Source: Jilunia laotingensis
GTDB lineage: Bacteria; Bacteroidota; Bacteroidia; Bacteroidales; Bacteroidaceae
Reading direction: 5' to 3'
DNA length: 64,000 nt
NCBI RefSeq assembly: GCF_014385165.1
Contig: NZ_JACRTF010000001.1
Coordinates: 4,216,001 to 4,280,000 of the forward strand
Shown piece by piece: positions 17,790 to 26,191 of the stretch. Both the position numbers and the translations under genes were made by a program. The stretch's first letter is position 1; every line of letters starts with the position of its first letter. Below the pieces are notes generated by a model. It was not told the origin of the DNA, searched no databases, and saw nothing but the letters and a program-made list of their open reading frames with translations.

Positions 17790-19202
17790 TTATTTATACT
17801 TATCCATCAAGCGTTGCACATTCTCCTTAAAGCCACTCTTTTTCTGGATTTGCGTTACATCTACTAACCGCACATCATCCAAGTTACCCTCCATACACTC
17901 TCTCACAGCAAATCCGGCAGCCCATCCCAATTGTGCCATATCCTTGTTCAAACGGCGCGCAGCAAGAGCGATATGACTGGCTCCGTAAGCTCTGCAGGCA
18001 ATCAATACATTCTTTACACCGAGGGGGATCATACATCGGTAGGGAATTCCCGAAGGCTTGATGCTTTTATTAAATAGCGTAACTTTTCTTCTATCAATAT
18101 TTTGGGTAATATGAAAATCAATGGTATGACTTCCACATGCAATATAATCTTTCAAATTATCGGGGTCTATCAACTCTGTCAAATCATTCTGTCGCAGCAT
18201 ATATTCACATTTTATCCGATAAGACTCCCTCATTCCAAGCATAGGAGCAAATTCCCCCGTATAATTCCACAATCGCTGATTAACGGGATATCCGCGATAC
18301 GACCCACTCATTCCGTCATTATAACGCTGTTGTAAAGTTGTCTTTACAAACTTCCAATGTTCGAGAAATCTATTTACCGCGGTTTTATACGCCCACTCCG
18401 GTTTTCCTAAACATTCATAACCGGTCATCCCTAATCCGGTCATTGGATTACAAAATCTCTGATTGGCATAGCCGTCCGAATCGATATAATCCGGTTTAAC
18501 TACTTTTCCGTCTTTTTCATAAACCGTTTCTATACTACCTAGAAATTCGTTATCACTTTGAGATTTTTCGGGAGGCAACACCCTGTAAAACAAGGAAGGC
18601 TCGTTTAAGGATGTTTCATCATATTGATCATTTTTAGGCATCAAGTCTTCATTAAAACGAGAATACGGATCTTCACCGATATAATAATCCACTCCAGCAG
18701 CCCGGCAGAGTACTCCATCACCTGATGAATCGATAAAGAAATCGGCTTCAATATCCATACAATTCCCATCTTTATCTTTTACGGTGATTACATGAATCTT
18801 CTGTTTTCCACCCTCACAAGTAACACTTTTTATATCTCCGAACCAATGCCCTGTCAGCACTGTGACATTCTGTGCTGCATCCATATCTTTCCTATATTGT
18901 TCAGCCAACTTTTCATGGTTCAACAATAAATTCCCTCCTCCTCCAAAACAGGCAGGCAGTATGCTTTTGCGTATTACTTCCGGTTTATACCCATATTCCA
19001 TCAGTAGCTTTTCCAGATAGGGAGGATTGATACCCTCCGCCCATGTTTGCACCCAGGCATTGACAGCCGTTCCTCCTAATGTCAAATAGGGCTCTACCAA
19101 AATAACATTCACATTTTCCTGATTAGCCAATGCATAGGCAGCTCCCATTCCTGCTGTACCGGCTCCTAGGATACAGACCTTATACGCTTTTACTTTCCGC
19201 AT
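17790..19202 (-). CDS. FAD-dependent oxidoreductase (FAD_oxidored family)
   Basis: A 470-residue flavoprotein. The dinucleotide-binding motif GAGTAGMGAA (13-22) is at the N terminus, followed by EPYLTLGGTAVNAW and the family segment FIDSSGDGVLCRAAGVDYY; near the C terminus SHIALAARRLNKDMAQLGWAAG closes the FAD domain. No signal peptide. Related proteins oxidise or reduce small molecules, and several sit in glycan clusters, but the substrate is unknown. It lies between the polymerase gene (1-bp gap) and a glycosyltransferase (7-bp gap), so it is an integral part of locus 1 and an unusual one. Confidence 0.8.
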   Translation of the reverse strand: MRKVKAYKVCILGAGTAGMGAAYALANQENVNVILVEPYLTLGGTAVNAWVQTWAEGINPPYLEKLLMEYGYKPEVIRKSILPACFGGGGNLLLNHEKLAEQYRKDMDAAQNVTVLTGHWFGDIKSVTCEGGKQKIHVITVKDKDGNCMDIEADFFIDSSGDGVLCRAAGVDYYIGEDPYSRFNEDLMPKNDQYDETSLNEPSLFYRVLPPEKSQSDNEFLGSIETVYEKDGKVVKPDYIDSDGYANQRFCNPMTGLGMTGYECLGKPEWAYKTAVNRFLEHWKFVKTTLQQRYNDGMSGSYRGYPVNQRLWNYTGEFAPMLGMRESYRIKCEYMLRQNDLTELIDPDNLKDYIACGSHTIDFHITQNIDRRKVTLFNKSIKPSGIPYRCMIPLGVKNVLIACRAYGASHIALAARRLNKDMAQLGWAAGFAVRECMEGNLDDVRLVDVTQIQKKSGFKENVQRLMDKYK

Positions 19203-19203
19203 A

Positions 19204-20547
19204 TCACTTATATTTTATAGTTGAAAATCTAAATAGAATCAATATCAAAAAGAACCCGCAAGAAATCAATGTAGTAAAAAGAGAAACATTCAGTAATGCA
19301 CTCACCACTCCAAGAAGAATAATGAAAACAAAATCCGGATTATGCCTTGCCGATACTTTATTTAAGTATTTCAAGAAGAAGAAGAAAACGATTGAAATAA
19401 AAATAACACCATAGATGCCTGCTGCTGCCACACCATCAGTAACTAAAAAATTGGCATTGGCATTCATGGATTCTTCAATATCAAAACCTTTATAGGCCGA
19501 CCACACAGCTTTTCCTAACGCATCGTGCCCAAACGGGTATGCTCCCGTTATATAATTGACAATTCCAATATGACTATAGTAAGTATGTTCCGCTGTTCTA
19601 AAAAAATCTATATAAGAAGCCCCCAACAAACCGGAAATACCAAGGGTTCGCATTAATAACAGAGCCGAAATAGGAAAAATGATAGTGGTGTCTTCACATC
19701 CCATAACCTTCGCTATTTCATACCAAATCATCACCCCCAAAAAAGCAACAACTATAAAAGGGAAAAAATACCGAAAGCCTATGTATTTTAAACACAAAAA
19801 TATACCACATGCAAATACCGGAGCTGATATAGTCGTTTTCGCCCCTATTGCCATATACACCAGCAAAGCCATCAAAACAGCAATTATTATAAAAGATCTC
19901 TTTCTATATACCAATCCTATAGCCATGTATAAAGGCAAAAAGACACGTCCAATCCACAAAACAAAGTAACCGATCATAAAGGAATTCCCCTTCAATTCAT
20001 AATTTTCATTACGAAGATCATATACTTCCTCAAACGATACCAACTTTAATGCTCCCGGACCATAATGAAATAAGACAAACAACGCTAAAGCAACTCCGGA
20101 AAACAACCAAAAATTAAGAGAAAGCGTATTAGTTTTATTCACAACCTTCTTATTCGAAAATTTATCTACCAGGAAAAAAAGAATCATGGCACACATATAT
20201 GCAAACTGATATCCTATAACCGAGAGATAATCTGTAAAATGATATTGAATGGTTATCACCGTAGGCAAGTACACCAAAGCATATATCATAACTGATATAA
20301 AGTTAGAAGCAACCTTCTTTACCGAATAAAACAAAATTGGGAATAAAGCAATCAGGTTTGTCACTGATACTTCATAAACGGTATACGTATTGTTATAGTA
20401 ACCAAAATATCCCCATACAGGTACTAAAAAAGAAGTGTGTATATATCTATAAATAAAAAGATAAAGAAAAGCCGTTATCAAATTTGCACAATCTGTCCTT
20501 CCTATTTTTACTGCAAAAAAACTTTTCATATAATTATCTTTTCCCAA
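19204..20547 (-). CDS. O-antigen/capsule polymerase (Wzy-like), locus 1
   Basis: A 447-residue integral membrane protein with about ten or more hydrophobic helices and large loops, including a periplasmic loop around LGKAVWSAYKGFDIEESMNANANF. This is the look of Wzy-type oligosaccharide repeat unit polymerases, which join repeat units in the periplasm. Sequence identity between Wzy proteins is low, so the call rests on topology and on the absence of another polymerase in the locus. The start could be 20547 or the ATG at 20529 (MKSFFAVK). Confidence 0.7.
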   Translation of the reverse strand: MGKDNYMKSFFAVKIGRTDCANLITAFLYLFIYRYIHTSFLVPVWGYFGYYNNTYTVYEVSVTNLIALFPILFYSVKKVASNFISVMIYALVYLPTVITIQYHFTDYLSVIGYQFAYMCAMILFFLVDKFSNKKVVNKTNTLSLNFWLFSGVALALFVLFHYGPGALKLVSFEEVYDLRNENYELKGNSFMIGYFVLWIGRVFLPLYMAIGLVYRKRSFIIIAVLMALLVYMAIGAKTTISAPVFACGIFLCLKYIGFRYFFPFIVVAFLGVMIWYEIAKVMGCEDTTIIFPISALLLMRTLGISGLLGASYIDFFRTAEHTYYSHIGIVNYITGAYPFGHDALGKAVWSAYKGFDIEESMNANANFLVTDGVAAAGIYGVIFISIVFFFFLKYLNKVSARHNPDFVFIILLGVVSALLNVSLFTTLISCGFFLILILFRFSTIKYK

Positions 20548-20597
20548 CTAAATAATGCTAGATACTCTCATCTGCACCAAACAGCCCTTATTATAAT

Positions 20598-21644
20598 CTA
20601 TTTCAACAACCATCGATTGATTGCCTTTTTTACCAAAGCCGTATGCTTCTCAAACAAACAATAAATACACCAGGAAATAAATAAAACAATTATCAGAATC
20701 AAAGAATACAATAACAGATTATTCCAAGACAAAGAATCAAACTGGCTCATATTGAAATACTTGAATATAAACAAACAAATAGTTTGATGTACCAAATAAA
20801 GCGTATATGAAAATACAGCTAACTTTATCCCTAAATAGTTCAAGCAATTACTCCACTTGTGTTCAGGTCGCATCAAAACAATCTGTTGGATAAATATCGC
20901 TCCAAACAAGGAAAAAACAAGCTCTATCAATCCTATATTAAATGAAAAGGATAAGTTGCCTATTCCATGACTATCACGCCCAAACTGATAACACAATACC
21001 ATCAACATCATCATTAATATACTTGTATAGAAAAGAAAACCATTCCGTTGCTGAGGTTGACATACATAAGCAAAAGCACCAATCAACCACACTAATAAGT
21101 AAATAGGTTTTAGAAATGCAAAAACGGATAAAACCAAAACTAAAGAAAACAAAGTCCAAACATTTCTTTTACTCAAAAGTAAGGCAACAGCACCCATCAA
21201 AAAATAAAACCAAACCTCATAACTCAAGCTCCAAAACGGTCCCACCAATGAAGGTACTAATATGCCTTGTAATGATAATAAATTACCTAAACATGTCCAA
21301 TAATTAACTTCTTCATTCAATATATGAGCGGTTATCAGATACAATAATATGGCAGAAAACAATGGCAATAAAATACGTACACTTCTATTTATAGAATAAC
21401 TTTTCAGGTCGAAAGTTCCGATACCAATTCTTTTTATTGCCGCTCCCCCTACAAGATAGCCACTTAATACAAAAAAAATTAAAACTGCTTCATGTCCCAT
21501 CCTCGTAATCGAGTAGAAAAACAACTTTCCATTACCTTGCATATCATCGTATTCACACCAAAATACACCTCTAGAGTGATTCAATAACACTATAAAAGCT
21601 GCGAAAAAACGTAATAAATCAATCCAATAATAATTTTTATTCAT
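20598..21644 (-). CDS. Acyltransferase 3 family membrane protein (O-acetyltransferase)
   Basis: A 348-residue polytopic protein. The start MNKNYYWIDLLRFFAAFIVLLNHSRGVFW carries the family features RFxAxxxVxxxH, where the histidine is the proposed catalytic residue; GPFWSLSYEVWFY (a hallmark) is near residue 137. About ten helices. Members transfer acetyl or similar groups onto polysaccharides at the membrane. Likely decorates the locus 1 capsule. Confidence 0.85.
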   Translation of the reverse strand: MNKNYYWIDLLRFFAAFIVLLNHSRGVFWCEYDDMQGNGKLFFYSITRMGHEAVLIFFVLSGYLVGGAAIKRIGIGTFDLKSYSINRSVRILLPLFSAILLYLITAHILNEEVNYWTCLGNLLSLQGILVPSLVGPFWSLSYEVWFYFLMGAVALLLSKRNVWTLFSLVLVLSVFAFLKPIYLLVWLIGAFAYVCQPQQRNGFLFYTSILMMMLMVLCYQFGRDSHGIGNLSFSFNIGLIELVFSLFGAIFIQQIVLMRPEHKWSNCLNYLGIKLAVFSYTLYLVHQTICLFIFKYFNMSQFDSLSWNNLLLYSLILIIVLFISWCIYCLFEKHTALVKKAINRWLLK

Positions 21645-21670
21645 ATTTCATTTTAGTGTTTTGTTCAATA

Positions 21671-22597
21671 TTAACAAGTAACTTTCACCAATTTACCATT
21701 TATCATAAAGGGCTTGGAAGAAGGTATTTTATAAATCACTTTCCCCTCTTCAGCTTGATCTAAAAGAGTCTGCAACAGATGATTTGCTCTAAACATTTCG
21801 ATATGCAGATTGGATATTTTCGTTTTCTTATACTGAGACTTATCGAAACTACGTTCAATAACCTTCTTTTTCTTCCGCTTGCGTGGCAACGCAGGAAATA
21901 ACATTCTTTGCATAGCTACGTTGCCTTCCGCATCTCTGTACCTATATTCTATTTCTGAATTGAAGAAATGTTGAAAATAGGTATATCGTGTTCTTAAAAG
22001 GCTTTCCGTGCAATGATGAACCGTAGGTAAAAGGTGTGGTAAACCAAACGTGAAAATCAAAGCATCTTTCAAGAAAAGCTTATAATAAGGAGAATGTTCA
22101 TCCCATGCCGTCATCGACAAGTGATGTTCGGAAACAAAATAATCGGCAAGATAACCATAAGCACATACTGAATGCTGAATATTTATACTACGCTTGACAC
22201 CCGGATACTTTCTGAACATCTCAGTCAGATATCCTGCACCCGATGGTGTGGTATTCACATCAAAATCAATCCATTCCGGATTGCTCAAATCGCGTTCCGG
22301 AACAAATTTACATTTAGGATAGGCTGGCATCAGAAGCGTTCCGGAAGAGCCAATAATGTCTATAATCGAATTTATCAGTTCTTCTGCTGTACCCTGAAAA
22401 TTATAAAACTCAGTCATCGAACTATGGATAAATACCACTGAACCTTCTTTCATGCCCATTGACTCCAATACATCCGTCAAGTCATGGGTAGTAAACTTCT
22501 TTCTATATATTTTTTGGAATACCCACTTTCTTCTTTTATGGATATAAAGAGTGAGATTATCCGTATGAAGAATCTTTTTCAACAATCTTTTTATCAT
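21671..22597 (-). CDS. AAC(3)-family N-acetyltransferase (capsule sugar or amine acylation)
   Basis: A 308-residue protein of the aminoglycoside 3-N-acetyltransferase fold. Visible family segments are GSVVFIHSSMTEF (about 50-62), SSGTLLMPAYP (about 86-96) and the HSVCAYG and FGLPHLLPTVHHCTE stretches around residues 140-200, where the conserved histidines and acidic residue sit. In capsule loci such proteins probably acylate amino sugars or amino-acid substituents, using acetyl-CoA; antibiotic resistance is not implied. It lies 15 bp after the GNAT-like gene. Confidence 0.75.
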   Translation of the reverse strand: MIKRLLKKILHTDNLTLYIHKRRKWVFQKIYRKKFTTHDLTDVLESMGMKEGSVVFIHSSMTEFYNFQGTAEELINSIIDIIGSSGTLLMPAYPKCKFVPERDLSNPEWIDFDVNTTPSGAGYLTEMFRKYPGVKRSINIQHSVCAYGYLADYFVSEHHLSMTAWDEHSPYYKLFLKDALIFTFGLPHLLPTVHHCTESLLRTRYTYFQHFFNSEIEYRYRDAEGNVAMQRMLFPALPRKRKKKKVIERSFDKSQYKKTKISNLHIEMFRANHLLQTLLDQAEEGKVIYKIPSSKPFMINGKLVKVTC

Positions 22598-22612
22598 CAG
22601 TAATTTCAGAAT

Positions 22613-23245
22613 CTATTTTGAGAAAACATATATCAAGCGATGGTAATATGGGGCCAAAGAACGCACCCATGAAATATGTTTCAAACGCTTGGCAAGTACT
22701 TCTATTTTTATACGGCAAGAGCAAATATAATAAAACAGATTATTGCTCCGGAAATTATGAGTAGTATACAACAAGTGAGAATCGCCACCATAATGGGTTA
22801 CATAGTCTGAACCTCCCCACAGAAAATGAAATTCAGCCGCTTTTTCATCAATAGCTTTCTTTATGGCAAGATAAATAACAGTGCGCCCCACACTGTACTT
22901 TGCAAAATCGACATCGAAAGCCACCAATACGGCAAAATATTTATTGTTGACTTTATAGCATAATAGCCCTCCTATAAATTTACCTGAAGCCCTGATTACC
23001 GTAATTCGTCCATATTCCTGTGCAAAACGCCTGTGTTTTTGTGAAGCTGATACATCAAAACTATTAACTTGCTTCTTCTCTTTGAATCTTCTTTCCTTCA
23101 AAAGAACAAATTTTTCAAAGATATCTTCGTCCAATTCATTGACTTTTACATTTTCCCAGAATTCAATATCCTGAAAATCTTTTTTTAAGTTTATTATAAT
23201 ATCCTCTGAAGCGGGTTCTGGACTTCTTTCCCAACAGGGTATCAT
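22613..23245 (-). pseudogene. FemAB/GNAT-like acyltransferase, C-terminal part after a frameshift
   Basis: This frame encodes the second half of a protein whose first half is read from 23639 to 23163 in another frame. From about FQDIEFWENVKVNELDEDIF onward it looks like the C-terminal GNAT domain of the FemAB-like (Acetyltransf_6) group, including GKFIGGLLCYKVNNKYF and HFLWGGSDYVTHYG. The open frame starts upstream at 23245, but the first 20 or so residues there are out-of-frame sequence. The frames join at an A7 run (23180-23186, T7 on the plus strand): with six A the two halves read as one protein of about 342 residues. Confidence 0.7.
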
Positions 23246-23639
23246 ACTCTTCAGGCGTAGCAGGCAGTTTTATATACAAGTCTGAAGAAGCCGAATAACA
23301 TAGGGCATTCCGGGCCTGATAAGGTGACATTAATCCTCGAAAAGTAACCTTTCGTACCTTACTGTAATGATCAAAAATCCATCGCGTAAAGAAATCCAGA
23401 CAACTTTTCTCAAAATCAGTAACCCTATTCAACAACACACACTCCGTGGAGTATATCTCATAGATAAACGCTTCACACAAAATATCATTTTCATAAAGCA
23501 ACAGCGTTTGTAATTTTTCTATTTGCTTTAGCTCTTTAAAATAAGACCAAGTGACATACATCGATTGATATCTCGTCTCTAAAAAAGAAGTTATATCGGC
23601 AGGAACACCTGGCTTACATTCAACTCTAAACGGATTCAT
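23163..23639 (-). pseudogene. FemAB/GNAT-like acyltransferase, N-terminal part before the frameshift
   Basis: Starting at ATG 23639 (MNPFRVECKPGVPADI; the open frame to 23684 overlaps the previous gene) this gives about 158 residues and stops at TGA just after LKKRFSGY. The segment LPATPEEYDTLLGKKSRTRFRG is typical of the middle of FemAB-like acetyltransferases in polysaccharide loci, and the protein would continue in the other frame. Loss of one A in the A7 run at 23180-23186 restores it. It is either a sequencing or assembly slip, a true mutation, or slipped-strand phase variation. The start is 6 bp from the stop of the upstream gene, so the gene is a tight operon member. Confidence 0.7.
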
Positions 23640-23644
23640 TTTTA

Positions 23645-24643
23645 TTAAAAAGATAACTGACCTATAGGCTCTACATTCGAACAATTTAAATAAAGATCGG
23701 CAGGAGTTACAAAAAAGACTTCCTTCTCATACGATCCATTCATTGGGTGTATCTTATTAACCACTGATTTGTCAGTCAAAATAAGATTTAATGAATTCGC
23801 AATCTCTCGTGCAGGAGCTACAAGATCTGACAAATCCAGTATTTCAGAACCACACATCGAAGGCTGTTCGCTTATTTCTACATGTTGTTCCTTTCTTGCA
23901 CCTTTTTTAATCCCAGCATTTTTTTCACTTTTTATAAGATGAATGAAGTCATTAAAAATCTCACTTTCTTCACTCATATTCAACATATTGACATTACTTT
24001 CAACTCGCGTATTACTCAGATAGGGAGTGTCTCCTAACAATGTAATCAATGATATCCGATCATTTCCCCTTGTCCGTTTCAACAACTTTGTCGAATAGTC
24101 CCAATCAACCACCATTTTATTAAACTTCAGAGGACATTCGGCATCCAAGTAACACTGAGCTACATACTGTGAACATACCATTGGATTTTTGCCTTTTGAT
24201 AGTAAATTGTTTACAGTTTCAGCAAGTAAACGAGCTATGTATTCCAAAAAAGTATAGAAAATTTTATTGGTCAATGTCTTTTTGCTGAACTTCTTATAAA
24301 CTAACAATATGCCAAGTAAAACTAAATCGATATAAGCATAATCAGTCTTGTCCTGAATATAATATTCGATAGAATTCAATAACTTATTTAATTCCTCAGC
24401 ATTTAAATGATAACGACGTATAAAAGGCATCTCATCAGGCAATGGTGTTAAACGTATACCTTCGAGAGTAGATTCCGCAATCAGGAGTTCGTCCTCTATT
24501 TTATACATTAATGCGGCATGGCTGACAGAACTATCCGTCAGTAAAGCAATTGCTTGAGATAATTTAGATCCTTCCGGAGCCGGAAATACCAAAATATCCC
24601 CTACTCTCAAGTTTTCTATTCCAATTCTTTTTTCTGTGATCAT
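23645..24643 (-). CDS. YiiX/NlpC-P60-like permuted papain-like amidase protein
   Basis: A 332-residue protein without a clear signal peptide. RVGDILVFPAPEGSKLSQAIA then SVSHAALMY (His42), IAESTLEGI (Glu57) and NPMVCSQYVAQCY (Cys157) give the His/Cys layout of the YiiX (permuted papain-like, DUF830) group: His first in sequence, Cys later. Members cleave or transfer amide or ester-linked acyl groups. Residues 220-332 form an extra region of unknown nature. In a capsule locus next to a FemAB-like and an AAC(3)-like gene it may handle amide-linked substituents on the sugar; this is inference. Confidence 0.7.
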   Translation of the reverse strand: MITEKRIGIENLRVGDILVFPAPEGSKLSQAIALLTDSSVSHAALMYKIEDELLIAESTLEGIRLTPLPDEMPFIRRYHLNAEELNKLLNSIEYYIQDKTDYAYIDLVLLGILLVYKKFSKKTLTNKIFYTFLEYIARLLAETVNNLLSKGKNPMVCSQYVAQCYLDAECPLKFNKMVVDWDYSTKLLKRTRGNDRISLITLLGDTPYLSNTRVESNVNMLNMSEESEIFNDFIHLIKSEKNAGIKKGARKEQHVEISEQPSMCGSEILDLSDLVAPAREIANSLNLILTDKSVVNKIHPMNGSYEKEVFFVTPADLYLNCSNVEPIGQLSF

Positions 24644-24716
24644 TTTAATTTGTCTTTCATATTATAAAATATTATTGTCATGACATCTGTTTAAGAGCCT
24701 GTTTCAATTTTTTGTC

Positions 24717-26156
24717 TTACTTTATCCTCAAAAACGTTCTAAGGATTGTGCTAAATTCCTTAAAAGCTTTCAATCCAAAGATGCCCGACAATGACAGAAA
24801 ACCAACAACAAACAAGATAGTATCCAGACAGACATCCGCCAAACTGCTTCCCGAAGCCGGAATCATCCAAATTACGGCTCCGATCAAACCTGCCAAAATA
24901 AGATAAGGTAAAATTGTTTCAATCTGTTCCAACACTGAATAAGTAATTAACTTTCCGGAGTAGTACATGTTTACGAAAGACATTCCAAACATTACCAGAA
25001 ACTGTCCGATCAATAATACGGATATTCCATACTTAATAGTCATGACAATCGAAAGCAAGAACAGAATATGACGAACCGAATCCAAAATAACAAGCAATTT
25101 ACCCCTCTTGTATAGCCTGTATACATTATAACTTATCTGCATGATGGGAAGCGTAAGTCCATACAAGCAAAGTAGTTGGAAATAAGGAACTGCGGGCAAC
25201 CATTTTTCAGTGAGTAAAAGTAAAAACAGCGGTTTAGCAATACAAATTAACAGAAACATCAAAGGAAAAATGACAAAACAGGTGACTTCGATAATCCGTT
25301 TATAGGCTTCTTTCGTACGGGAAAGGTCGTCTTTAAAATATACCAACGTAGGAAACGAAACCTTCATGATAACACTTGTCAATGTCGATGCCGAAAAATT
25401 TTCAAAACGATTGGCTTGATTGTAATACCCTACTTCATCCGAGTTGTAATATTTCCCAATGACAAGCACATATACATTCTTCATTATCGTATTGATCAAC
25501 GAATGTAACATAAGGTTCATACTAAAGGCAAACATTTCCCTTATTACCGCCAAAGAGAGTTTCAACGTAGGTTTCCACCTTCTAAGTGCCGTATACAACA
25601 CTGTCCTTATAAAGGACAGTGACAGTTGTTGTATCACCAGTGCCATTATTCCATACCCGGCATATGCCATCCAAATGCCAAGCAATCCGGACAACAACGA
25701 TGCACTGACACTTACAATAGCCGACTTTTTAAACTGAAGGTATTTCTGAATAATTACATTTTGAATCAGTCCGAATGAACTGACAGGAATAATAAGAAAA
25801 AGTATTCGTGCATAGCCTGTAAGATCCGGAATATTATAAAACCGTGCTATATAAGGACTGCAGACATACAATATCGCATACAACAAGGCCCCCACTGTCA
25901 GATTCAGAAAAAAGACAGTTGAGAATTCAAGCTCGCCTGCATCTTTTTTTTGAATCAAAGCTTGTGAAAAACCGGAATCCAACAATATATTAGCTATAGC
26001 TACAAAAACAGTCAGCAAGCCAATGACTCCGTAATCTGCCGGAGTCAATATCCTAGCAATGACGATGGTGACAATAAACTGTATGCCCAATGAGGAAAAC
26101 TGCCCGATAGACTCCCAAACAACTCCTGAAATTAATTTTTGCTTTATTTCTGTCAC
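24717..26156 (-). CDS. Wzx-like flippase (MOP superfamily), locus 1
   Basis: A 479-residue protein with about 12-14 hydrophobic helices. MTEIKQKLISGVVWESIGQFSSLGIQF and IVIARILTPADYGVIGLLTVF are the typical start of polysaccharide_synt/MATE-like lipopolysaccharide flippases of the WzxC type. It should move the undecaprenyl-linked repeat unit across the inner membrane. The 5' end is 36 bp from the dehydrogenase gene. A short GAGCCTGTTTCAATTTTTT motif lies right after its stop. Confidence 0.85.
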   Translation of the reverse strand: MTEIKQKLISGVVWESIGQFSSLGIQFIVTIVIARILTPADYGVIGLLTVFVAIANILLDSGFSQALIQKKDAGELEFSTVFFLNLTVGALLYAILYVCSPYIARFYNIPDLTGYARILFLIIPVSSFGLIQNVIIQKYLQFKKSAIVSVSASLLSGLLGIWMAYAGYGIMALVIQQLSLSFIRTVLYTALRRWKPTLKLSLAVIREMFAFSMNLMLHSLINTIMKNVYVLVIGKYYNSDEVGYYNQANRFENFSASTLTSVIMKVSFPTLVYFKDDLSRTKEAYKRIIEVTCFVIFPLMFLLICIAKPLFLLLLTEKWLPAVPYFQLLCLYGLTLPIMQISYNVYRLYKRGKLLVILDSVRHILFLLSIVMTIKYGISVLLIGQFLVMFGMSFVNMYYSGKLITYSVLEQIETILPYLILAGLIGAVIWMIPASGSSLADVCLDTILFVVGFLSLSGIFGLKAFKEFSTILRTFLRIK

Positions 26157-26191
26157 TTGTTTTTATCGTTTAAATCCACATGCCCGGTTTG

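Noticed and set aside
21671..22597. Aminoglycoside resistance gene
   Set aside because: The AAC(3) fold is common in capsule loci, and operon context points to glycan acylation.
23175..23190. Programmed -1 ribosomal frameshift at the A-rich site of the GNAT-like gene
   Set aside because: The needed shift is +1 (or loss of one base), not -1, and no pseudoknot or stop-codon context supports programmed +1 shifting.
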